64,000 nt of DNA. It comes from Liquidambar formosana (lineage: Eukaryota; Streptophyta; Magnoliopsida; Saxifragales; Altingiaceae). The stretch lies in assembly GCA_039720395.1 (NCBI GenBank), contig CM077833.1, forward strand, positions 15,685,133-15,749,132, given 5' to 3'. The notes under the pieces are model-generated. The model ran no database searches. It was not told where the DNA came from and saw nothing but the letters and a program-made list of their open reading frames with translations. Made by a program: the position numbers and the translations under genes. The first letter of the stretch is position 1; each line of letters begins with the position of its first letter. Positions 1 to 10,200 of this stretch are shown here, one piece after another.

Positions 1-304
1 TAGGGAAGCGTAAAAAGAAAGTGGGGAAAGGAATCTCCTATAAAGAAAGAAGTGGGATGGTAGGTGGATGTGGGAAAGTGTAAAAAGTGGGGAAGGTAAT
101 CTTCCGTATAAAAAAAAAGGAAGTGGGATGTTAGGTGAAAGAAATAGAGAAGAGATGGCCAGCTTTCCATCAGAGTTGAGAGGTTGTCAGGGATAGTTTT
201 CTGTGAGGGAAATTATCATCTGGCAGGCACTACGCCTCGTTTATAATGAAGAAGGGAGTGAGGAGTGAGGTCAGGGGTGACGATCCTACACGGAGATTTT
301 TCCC

Positions 305-313
305 TATAAATAG
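305..313 (+). promoter_or_regulatory. TATA box of the left LTR
   Basis: TATAAATAG sits in a GC-richer U3-like context and is followed by a G/A-rich leader. The identical motif occurs at 14548-14556 on the minus strand in the other LTR. Transcription from here would run rightward, toward the minus-strand element. Confidence 0.75.
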
Positions 314-672
314 AGGGGGCTATTAGGAGTTCGGGGGGAGGAAAAAGAAGGACTCTTATATTGAGAGGGTATTATGCTGAATAGAAAAGGAATGGTGAGA
401 GAAAGAATAGTGAGAAGATAACAGAGAGTCAATCAGTGAGGAAAGGGAAAAGCTTGCCTAACTCAAAGGAAGAGACACCGCCAAGTTGGCAGTAGACCTG
501 AGGGACAATCTAAACATCAACCTGCTTTATTTGCAAGAGGTATAAGCATATTTTTTTTATATAGAATTGCATAAGCTGTTTAGATAGTAATTTTGTTACA
601 TGTAAAATTTGCTCAGACTAACCTCTCTGCAGGAAAATCGGTTTAATCATGGGGAAAGTAAAATAGTGAAGT

Positions 673-748
673 CATGTGTACGCATGTCTCTGCCATGCGT
701 GCACATGACAAACCATGTGTACACATATTCATAGTGTGCGTATGCATG
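673..748 (+). repeat. CATG-palindrome cluster inside the LTR
   Basis: Four to five near-palindromic alternating purine-pyrimidine words of the form CATGTGTACGCATG follow each other, separated by a few bases. The last includes TGCATG, an RY-type core. The same cluster is at about 14113-14190 on the minus strand in the other LTR. It lies downstream of the LTR TATA box, so it would be in the transcribed R/U5 part. Confidence 0.6.
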
Positions 749-1277
749 ATAATCTTATTTCCTGGATTCTTGCTATTGGTATAATCATTACTCCTTCAGC
801 ACTTTCTTTTTTTCATCATTGTTTCCATTACTTCTTTTCCCCTTTTACTATTCATGTGATCATTGTATTATATGCACGTATACTTTACATGTTTTTTTTT
901 ACTTACTTCATGTTTCACATGCCATGTTTATATATATATATAATATATTTTTTATTGTTTTATGTTATGGCATCCGTATGTGTTTTGCATGATGTAAAGC
1001 AATTTGGATTAAATTAAAATACTAAATATGGTCAATGAATACACAATGAGGGCCGGTTTATTACCGGGCATTGTTGGGTGCCTAACACCTTCCTAACATG
1101 TACCTTAGCTCCGAACCTTTCTCTGGTGAACAAAATTGGTCCTGGACCCTTCCAGGTGGCGACTCTCATTCCTATGTTAATCCCTTGGGTTAGCACCACC
1201 ATCAGAAGTAAAGAGCAGGTAAAACACCAAGTAAAAGAGAAAAGGGCGAGCGCGTGGCGAAAAAAGGTGCGCTCACA

Positions 1278-1543
1278 CATAATTTTGCCCCATTTAGGGC
1301 AAGGTGAGATTCCCGCAGCAAATCTCATTAAATACTAGAACCCCGCAGCAATTCTAGTAAATGTCCCGTCGGGACATGACTGGTCCCGAAGCATCCCAGT
1401 AAGAAAAATTCATAATTTTGCCCCATTAGGGCAAGGTGAGATTCCCGCAGCAAATCTCATTAAATACTAGAACCCCGCAGCAATTCTAGTAAATGTCCCG
1501 TCGGGACATGATTGGTCCCAAAGCATCCCAGTCAAAAATTCAT
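1278..1543 (-). repeat. 133-bp tandem repeat, two copies, in the element's 3' UTR
   Basis: Copy 1 starts at 1278 and copy 2 at 1411, both with CATAATTTTGCCCCAT, and are close to identical. Each copy contains short palindromes (TGCCC...GGGCA and GTCCCGTCGGGAC) and two internal words ending in CCCGCAGCAA. A third copy begins to decay after 1530. Tandem repeats in this position are a known Tat-lineage feature and can seed satellite DNA. Confidence 0.85.
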
Positions 1544-2096
1544 CTTCATTTCCTTTTCTTTATGAGAATTGGATTGAATATTCCTATTCATGATCATCAG
1601 TTTTATGCAAAAAATTGTCTTTACATTTATTCCTAGGGATGCCTCCCACGTACGCATGACCCATGTTGTACCAGCTTATTCCTTTATTTCTTATCTCTTG
1701 GCATTTTTGAAGCATGACTTAGTGCCACATACCTGTGCTGTTACTTACCTGTGTTACCTTTGACAAGCGTACAGCGCCAGTTTTTTTTTTTCTTTCCCAA
1801 GCTGTGTAGATCCCATCAGGGCATTTTGCTGAGACCTGCATTTCTCATCCGGAGGACGTCCTGGGTTATCCTAATGTGCCTGGCACTCGCAGGGTATGTT
1901 CCCACATCCTGCATATCTTTCTTCTTTTTTTTCCTTTTTTCTTGCCACTTGCATAGATTGCAAAAAAAAAATAAAAATAAAAATAAAAAATGCGTATACA
2001 TGAATGAGCATCTAACGTCTCCCACCCCTATTACAACTAACGATGGGCCAATCAGTAGAGATGATTCAACCTTTTGTTTTTAAATTCTTAAAACAC
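1544..2096. other. 3' UTR of the Tat element, no gene seen
   Basis: AT-rich sequence with T and A homopolymers (around 1781-1797, 1922-1940 and 1962-1990). Short ORFs here look like chance readings of low-complexity sequence. Nothing else is recognised. Confidence 0.5.
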
Positions 2097-2543
2097 TTAA
2101 TATTTTGGGATGCACTTAAACGTTTCCTTCATTTGTTCCTCTTTTTGAACATGCACATTTAAATCATGCCTTTGTTGCTTTTTTGAATGCCTTTGACAAT
2201 TGTGCACATGGGTCCCCCCCTTTTTTTTTTCTACCCGAATGATTTCATATTCTTGTTCGGTTTGCACTTTTTCCTTCCTCCTTTTCCTTTTTTCAATGAT
2301 TGAACTAGCACTATAAATGAGAAATAAGCTCACTATTTGACACATGAATGGTAATAATTGAATTGGGACAAGGCCTGCCGCCAAAAACCAAATGGACTCA
2401 GAAAATGATAGGACGTTCCATGTATATGTAAAAAAAAAGTGTGCACATACCAACCACATAAGATGTACGAAAAGTGTGGCAATCACAATAGCAATGCTGC
2501 GGTCATCTACCCCCACTTTCATAAAAAAACTGATCTTCATCAT
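2097..2543 (-). CDS. possible hydrophobic accessory ORF, sense to the retrotransposon
   Basis: An open frame continues from 2600 down to 2097. I take the Met at 2543 as the more likely start because the upstream part overlaps the antisense TATA box. The product (about 148 residues) would have two strongly hydrophobic stretches: SIAIVIATLFVHLMWLVC, then a second beginning IWFLAAGLVPIQLLPFMC. A Lys/Arg/Glu-rich tail follows, and its composition partly reflects T/C-rich tracts on the opposite strand. It is divergent from the antisense PMD gene and shares its promoter region. I do not recognise the protein. It may be a small membrane protein of the element or a chance ORF. Confidence 0.3.
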   Translation of the reverse strand: MMKISFFMKVGVDDRSIAIVIATLFVHLMWLVCAHFFFTYTWNVLSFSESIWFLAAGLVPIQLLPFMCQIVSLFLIYSASSIIEKRKRRKEKVQTEQEYEIIRVEKKKGGTHVHNCQRHSKKQQRHDLNVHVQKEEQMKETFKCIPKY

Positions 2544-2587
2544 GCGGACCCATGAATTAATCCTGGCCGGCAAGCTCACTTTCCTTC

Positions 2588-2597
2588 TATAAATAGG
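2588..2597 (+). promoter_or_regulatory. TATA box of the antisense PMD gene
   Basis: TATAAATAGG lies 43 bp upstream of the ATG at 2631, the spacing expected for a plant core promoter with a very short leader. It shows that the antisense gene probably has its own promoter rather than relying on the LTR. Confidence 0.7.
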
Positions 2598-2630
2598 CAT
2601 TCAGCCCCTTTGCAATTCTTTCAAAGCATC

Positions 2631-3875
2631 ATGGCTAATTCTTTTTCCCTTTCAGACATCAAAAGATGGCTCTTATCTCCCAATTGTCAAGCAACTCAAC
2701 AACTTGAATCATTCCACTTATCCGCTTTGATCCACTATTGTCAAGTTAAGATTAATGAGAGTTTTCTTACAACAATCACTAAATATTGGGATCCTCTTCG
2801 TCATGTGTTTCGTTTCAACAATATAGAGATGTGCCCCACTATTGAAGAATTTAGTGCAATCCTCAAGTACCCAAACTCTCATAATCTTCTGCTCCCTTCT
2901 TTAACTGTCCCTCTCCCTTCTAGTCTTGCTTCAGTCCTAGACATTTCTGTGAGGCAGGCCAAGTCATGGTGTGCCAATTCTACCATAGATCTTGAACCAC
3001 TCGTGCGATGGTTCTCTACTCATCTTCTTTCACCAAACAATTGCACTTCCAAAGCTCTTTGTCTTTGTTTATTGGCGGGGTATCTTCTCATCAGCGACCT
3101 CCACTCAGTAGACTTGACTCTCCTTCATGTGATGCAACACATTTCTACCCAAAATCCTTGCATGATAATTCTCGCAGAAACTCTCAATGGTCTAGACAAT
3201 GCGGTGCAGAACAAGACTTTCCTACTACGCGGTAGTCCCCTATTATTACAGGTACTTTGATTTTTTTTTTTTTTATTATTTTGTATTCCATCCATCAACT
3301 TTCGATACATTCTTATTCTTTTCGTGTATCAGATATGGCTGTATGAGAGACTCCAGCTGGTTGAAGAACCAACGCTAAATCCTTATAAACCAGAACACTA
3401 TCGCTACCGCAAGCTGATTAAACCCTTCCCAGATGCCGAGAAACTGCGAGAATTTTTAGACTCTTTACCCTGTCATCATGTTCGTTGGTACTACCCGTGG
3501 TGGCGCATCAGCCACATGACCACTGAGTTGGTGCTCCCTGGGAGCGTAATGCTGATTGGTCTGCACGAAATCTCATACTACCCCGCAGCTCGTATTGCAC
3601 GCCAATTTGGGAAAAATCAATATGCTCTCAACAAAGATCACAATGGATACACCTGCCCCATTTTCGCACGAGCTATTGAGCGAGTCCAATCATCGTGGAA
3701 AAATAGGCCGCAAATAGGTAGCCTCCAAGCCCCGACAATAGTAAGCCCATCGTCATCCTACTATGATTGGTTGGTTACGGATTTGGAAAATGCCAAGAAA
3801 ACAAAAAATGAGGCTCAACACAAGAGGAAAGTACCGGTTGCAAAAGAAGGAATTTCAAAGAGGACAAGAGATTGA
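2631..3875 (+). CDS. antisense accessory gene of the retrotransposon, plant mobile domain (DUF7745-like) protein, two exons
   Basis: Exon 1 is 2631-3251 and exon 2 is 3333-3875. The intron at 3252-3332 has GT...AG ends and a T-rich start, and joins in phase 0 (...LLLQ|IWLYERL...). Product about 387 residues. The start is the ATG closest to the TATA box at 2588; the frame is open a little further upstream but without a better ATG. Motifs such as MCPTIEEFSAIL and the IWLYERL junction match the plant mobile domain / DUF7745 group found in Ty3/gypsy elements. The C-terminus is Lys-rich (KRKVPVAKEGISKRTRD) and could be nuclear. The gene lies between pol and the 3' LTR in antisense orientation, as in other Tat elements. 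The molecular role is unknown; a link to silencing or nuclear functions is inference from the cellular PMD proteins. Confidence 0.85.
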
Positions 3876-4212
3876 AAAGAAGGCGCATATCAATGTGTCT
3901 TTCTAGACTTCACCGCACTTTACACTATTTCATGCTTACATTTTCAACTTAAATAAAAATGACCAAGATGTACTGGTTATTTGTTCTCAAGAATTCGCTT
4001 TTTAATTAACTTTTGTATGTAATGAGAATCTTGAATGAATTGGTTTCATCATCCTTTCTACAGAGTACACTACCACCCTTCTCTTTCATGATTTGGACCG
4101 CACCCATACAGGGCTGCCTACGTATTCCCATACCTCAACTTGAATTTTGTGATACTATGGCTTGCTCTTTTTTTCTTGGGAAATCAGGTCCTCGTAGTTC
4201 GGATGCTTCTTC
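3876..4212. other. spacer between the antisense PMD gene and the end of pol
   Basis: Convergent intergenic stretch between the plus-strand PMD stop (3875) and the minus-strand pol stop (4213). AATAAA-like words near 3950 could end the PMD transcript. No other gene seen. Confidence 0.5.
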
Positions 4213-7200
4213 TTACACATAATATTTTCGCAATCGATCCATGTTAACCAGCTGCATGAGTTCGTTACCATCCCCATCAATCAACTTAACTGCTCCTCCT
4301 GACATGATCGTCTTTATAATGTACGGGCCTATCCAACTGGGCCTGAACTTACCCCTTGGATCGAATATTTGTGCTTGCATCTGCTTAAGCACTAAATCTC
4401 CTTCCTTTAGTCCTCTAGGCCTCACCTTTTTGTTGAAAGCTCTGGCGATTCTTTTTTGATAGCCTTGAACATGGTACAAAGACTGCAATCTCTTCTCGTC
4501 AATCAATGCTAACTGCTCATATCTACTCTTCATCCATTCTGCTTCTGATATCTGGTTTTCTATCATAGTTCTCAGCGAACCAACCTCCATCTCTACTGGT
4601 AACACAGCTTCCATCCCATACACTAAAGAGTATGGTGTAGCACCAGTTGATGTTCTAATGGATGTACGATAACCCCAAAGTGCAAATGGTAATTTTTCTG
4701 CCCAATCTTTATATGTGACTGCGCTTTTCTCCAGGATTGACTTAATATTTTTGTTGGCAGCTTCCACAGCTCCATTTGTCTGAGGTCTATACGGGGAAGA
4801 CTTGTGATGCTTTATCTGATACTCCTCAAACAGTGCTTTGACCTCATTCTGGAAGTGTAACCCATTATCTGTGATCACTTCATATGGCACTCCGTATCGA
4901 CATATAATGTTCTGTTCAATGAACCTTGCTACATGCGATGACTTCAACTCCACATAAGCAGCTGCTTCTACCCATTTGGTAAAGTAGTCCATAGCAACCA
5001 GAATATACTTGTGTCCTCCCGTAGCTTTGGGTTTAATTTCTCCAATTATGTCGATGCCCCAAGTAGAAAATGGCCATGGCGACGTCATTTGATGCAATTC
5101 CACCGGTGGCATATAGTTCAAGTTGGCATACACTTGGCATTGATGGCACTTCTTTACGTATTCCACACAGTCTCCTATCATGGTTGTCCAGAAGTATCCC
5201 ATTCTGACTATCTTCTTGGCCAACATCTTCCCACTCATATGAGGCCCACATACACCTTCATGAACCTCTCCCATAAGAATTCGTGCCTTTTCTTCATCCA
5301 CACATAGCAAATGAATCCCATCATACGATCTTTTATATAAATCTCCTCCGCATAAGATGTACTGTGCAGCCATGAGACGCAATGCCCTTCGGTCCTTCTT
5401 GTTAGCATCTTCCGGATATTCACCTTTCTCAATCACATTCTTGATGTCGTAATACCAAGGTCTCCCATCACCAGGCTTCGCATCTATCAGCATCACGGCT
5501 TCCTCATATGCCGGTCGAGACTTCTGGTGTATGCTTAATGGCTTCATCGGGGCGCCTTCTGGTACGTTGATCATGGATGCTAGAGTCGCTAGGGCATCAG
5601 CAAATTGATTGCGCGATCTAGGGAGTGGAGTATAAATGACCTTATCGAATTTCTGCGTAAGCTTCTCCAGATACCCCTGGTATGGTTTGAGATGTTCTTC
5701 CCTGGTCTTCCAAATCTTTTGAACTTGTGATATTACTAGGGCAGAATCACCAAATACTTCCACTTCTCGTACCCCTAAAACCAATAGAGCTTCCATTCCA
5801 GCAATACACGCTTCATATTCTGCTGTGTTGTTTGAATTCTCAAAATTCAACTTCATGGACATTGGGATGTGTGATCCATCTGGAGCAATTAGTAATACCC
5901 CAATTCCATCCCCGTATTGATTCGAAGCCCCGTCAAAGTACATTTTCCACACTTTTCCTTCTTCAATCGCCAAAACATTCTCGTCTGGAAAATCATCGTC
6001 AAGATTTTGCCCCGTAACTGGATGCTCTGCACAATGTTCTGCTATCGCTCTCCCTTTTATACTCTTCCGAGTGACATATTTCAATTCATATCCTGCCAAG
6101 ATTATCGCCCATCGTGACATTCTCCCATTTAGCACAGCCTTCTCAAACAAGTATTTTAGTGGGTCCATTCGAGCCACCACCCAAACTTCATAACTCAGCA
6201 GAATGTGTCTCAACTTCTTCGCGGCCCATACGAGAGCGAAGCATGATTTCTCAATTGGAGAATAGCGTGCTTCATAACCATGCAACTTTTTACTGAGGTA
6301 GTATATAGCATACTCACCTCCTTGCCCATTATCCTGCGCCAACATACATCCTAATGCTTCTTCAAATACCGACAGATAAAGTAGCAAGGGTTTTCCTGGC
6401 CTTGGGGGCTGCAAAATTGGCGGCTTCAAGAGGTACCCCTTCACTGCATCGAAGGCTTGCTGGCATTGATCATTCCATCCTTTACTCCCCCCTTTCTTTA
6501 ACAACTTGAAGATCGGTTCACACGTGGTAGTCATTTTGGCTATGAAACGGCTGATGTACTGTAATCGCCCTAGAAATCCTCTGACCTCTTTCTCAGTCTT
6601 TGGAGGTGCCATTTCAAGGATGGCTTTGATTTTCGTTGGGTCTATCTCAATACCTCTGCTACTCACTACATAACCCAGCAATTTCCCAGTCGTCACCCCA
6701 AAAGTACACTTCTGCGGGTTTAGCCTCAGTTTATATTTCCTGATCCTATCAAAGAATTTCTTCAAATTGGACCAGTGCTCTTCTCTGGTTCCCGACTTCA
6801 CGATCATGTCATCAACATATACTTCCACTTCTTTATGCATCATGTCATGTAGGAGTGCAGTAGCCATTCTCTGATAGGTTGCCCCTGCATTCTTCAAGCC
6901 AAAAGGCATAACTGTGTAGCCATAAATGCCCCATTCTGTTACAAAGGTTGTCTTGCTTACATCTTCTGGAGCCATCTTAATCTGATTGTAACCCGAGAAT
7001 CCATCCATGAACGACATCATCGCACTTCCAGCTGTATTATCCACCAAGACATCGATGTGGGGTAACGGAAAATCATCTTTTGGGCATGCCTTATTGAGGT
7101 CCCTGTAGTCTACGCACATCCGTATCTTTCCATCTTTCTTTGGAACTGGCACGATGTTGGCTACCCAATCAGTCTGCGTCATTGCCTTAATGAACCCCAC

Positions 7201-10200
7201 ATTAAGAAGTTTAGTGACTTCATCTTTGATTTGTATCATCAGCTCAGGCTTCATGCGACGAAACTTCTGCTTCACTGGCTTAGCATCTTCTTTTATCGGT
7301 ATGTGATGTTGTGCTATCTCAGGATCAATGCCAGGCATGTCTTGATAAGACCAAGCGAATACATCACTATACTCACGCAACAAGGCTATCAACTTGCCCT
7401 GTTCTGCTTCAGACAAGGTAGAACCAATTCGTATTTCTTTGTGATTCTCGTTAATACCCAAGTCTATTAAAATAGTTTCGTCTTGAATAGGTATTACCTT
7501 CCTTTCTTGGTCCTTCTTAATTAATTCTTCAATGTAATCAATATCTTGTGATAATGCAGTTTCGTCATAAAAAGACACATCAAAATACGCAGAATCAAAG
7601 ATATTATTACCAACAACAGGGGTGGTTACATTTTCGGGTTTGAGCTTATTCTTAGTTATAACGCTAGTTACACTTCCAATCCCTTTTCCCCATTCCCATG
7701 CACTAGTGCACCCATCAGCAGAAGTGATCAGATTGGCCGAGTTGTCAGCAGCAGCATCATCAGTCAAGGCATTGATCCACTCAGTCTGCTTGGGTTCTAG
7801 CAATGCTTGCATCATTTCCCCTTCCAGGAAACTTACCCAGTCTTCAGTCTTTGGCTTCTCCTTTTTTACACCAATCATCTCTTCTTTTCCAATTTTCAGC
7901 ACTGCATTGAAAAAGACTTCTAGCCCTGGCACCATTTTTCCAGTTACACGATCAAACCAAGGTTCTGGGAACCCACAGTAAGGAAAGTCATCTCCTTCTT
8001 TCACGAAGTTCCCATTGAGTGTGCCTCGGTTGATTGGCAAGCCATCGTTTTCATCATTGTATCCCAACCCAAGACGATTATTCTGTAGCTTGAAATCTGG
8101 GAATTCGACCACCCCTTGATTATATTTTCCCAGACCCATTCCTGGCATAAAGTTCATCTTTTTCATGAGATGAGCGGCAATATGATTGACACCTTCCCCA
8201 AAATCAGGAGAAATCTTCTCCATCTCACATGGCCCTACTTTTTCAATAACCTGGATAATCTCAAACCCTCTCCAGGTCATTTCAGCTTCTTCTCCCTTCA
8301 CTTCACAAACTGGAGCAGTGATTTCCCCATCCCCGTGTATTATCAGGATTCCTTCTTTCCAAGGGAGCTTAATCTTCTGATGAAGAGTAGAAGGCACCGC
8401 CCCTAGTGGGTGTAACCATGTTCTTCCCAACAGGAGATTAAAATTGGTATCAATGTCCATTACGCAGAATTCTACCTCTGACTCTATTGGCCCCACAGTA
8501 CATGCAGCTTTAAAGGTCCCCAAAATCTTGCGGCACCCGTTGTCATAAGCCCGCACAGTCAAAGCAGATGGTGTAAGTTGCTCTTCAGTGAGTCCCAATT
8601 TGGAGGCAGTGCGCATCGGGCACACATTCAATGCAGACCCGTTGTCCACCAGGACCACTGGTATTTTCTTGCCCTTGCATTCCACAGTAATGTATAAAGG
8701 CTTGGCATGAGCAATTCCTTCAACTGGCAAGTCGTCTGTTGAGAATGCTAGCACAGCCTTACCTCCTGGGCTTGTACCCATCAGCGCTATTACTTGTTCT
8801 GGTGAGGTCTCCATTGGTATTTCTTTTCTAGCCAGGGCTTCTAGAACTGCTTGCCGATGCTTTTTGGATGCCACCAAAAGCCCCCATATGGAGATATTTG
8901 CCTGAGTTTTCTTCAATTGTTTCAGCACACGATCCTCATCGTCTTCTTCATCTGGCTTCTTGTCGTTTCTTTCTAGCTCAGCTTCCCTTCCTGGGTGATC
9001 CCCTTCCAGGTAAGATGGTTTGAAATGCCTCCCAGACCGAGTCAAATGCAGAATTCCATCTTCTTCTGTCACCACATCGTCCATGGAATCCCAGAAAGTC
9101 CCTTTCTGGACATTGATTTCGCTGCAGTCCTTCCAGGCGTCCACATCCAATACCATTACTTCCTTTATGAGATTTGAGGGATCCCACATCTCGGTGTCTT
9201 GCTCTATAAGCGCAACATTCCTCTGGTATTCTGGCAAAGGGTTCTGATGGATGTTTGGTTCTGCACCTTCTCTTGGCTTAGGAATCTTCTTGTTATCAAT
9301 CAGGTCTTGAATTTCGTGCCTCAACCTAGCACAATTATCGGTCTTATGCCCTGCCATTTGATGAAAATGACAAAATTCATTCAAATTGTAACGCGGTGGG
9401 ATAGGATTAGGCAGAGGACGTGGTGCTAGCGCTTGCAGGTGCCCTCTTCTCGTCAAATTGGCAAAGGCTTTGGACAAAGACATCCCTAGATCATCGAACT
9501 CTCTTCTTGCCCCTTGGTTCACAGCAGCTACTATGTTTGAGTTTGAAGGTGGATTAACAGCCCTGTTTCCACCTTGATTGTTAGGACTCCCTCCAGATCC
9601 ATAGGTTTTCTTCATCGCCTTCCCTTCATTTTTGTCCACTTGCCCACTGTTTATTGCTTGCTCGATGCGAGTTCCACAATCATACAACTGTTCAAAGTTC
9701 ATAACAGGAGATGCCAGCAATCGATTGAAATACACAGGCTGCAAATTTTTTATGATTAAATTGACTTGATCCCTTTCCGTAGGCCGGTTCACCATTTTGA
9801 TCGCTTTTTTCCTCCACCTGGCTAGGAATTCAGAAAATGTCTCGCCACACTTTTGTGTTGTCATCTCAAGATCACGCAAGGTCGTGTCCAGCATGGTGTT
9901 GTAGTTGTACTGGTCTTTGAATAACTTCATTAATGGTTCCCAAGACGAAATTTGTGCATCATCCAAGCCATAGTACCATTTGGAAGCCTCTCCAACAAGT
10001 GATAAGGGAAAAGCAGCCAACGCTTGGGCTTCATTCATCCCTTTCATTCTTACAATATTCATGTACTGGCGAATGTGCTGCTTAGGATCTCCATTCCCGT
10101 CGAACTTCTCCGTGTCAGCAATTTTAAACTTTGATGGTAAATTTGCTAAAGGATCAGAGGATGACCCTCCAACAAACATGAAATCATCCATGCCCTGGGA

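Larger units (their letters stand above)
1..1277 (+). mobile_element. LTR of a Tat-type Ty3/gypsy element, inverted relative to the neighbouring element, cut by window edge
   Basis: This stretch is the reverse complement of 13583 to about 14858, with only isolated poly-T length differences where I compared them. It reads left to right (TATA at 305-313) and ends in ...GCTCACA at 1277, the same 3' terminus as the LTR at 13583. The first part of the LTR (about 130 bp, starting TGTAGACA) lies left of the window. After 1277 there is no primer binding site. The sequence passes directly into the 3' UTR tandem repeats of the minus-strand element. It is therefore probably the 3' LTR, or a solo LTR, of a second family member inserted into the first. 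If so, the 5-bp target duplication should be CATAA (1278-1282). Confidence 0.85.

Noticed and set aside
715..1017. 100-codon ORF, identical to one at 13843-14145 on the minus strand
   Set aside because: It lies inside the LTR, is rich in Phe/Ile/His from AT-rich sequence, and repeats only because the two LTRs are copies. No domain.
1..1277. Treating the left LTR as the 3' LTR of the gag-pol element
   Set aside because: It is in the wrong orientation, has no polypurine tract beside it, and its free end is the CA terminus, not the TG terminus expected at the PPT side.
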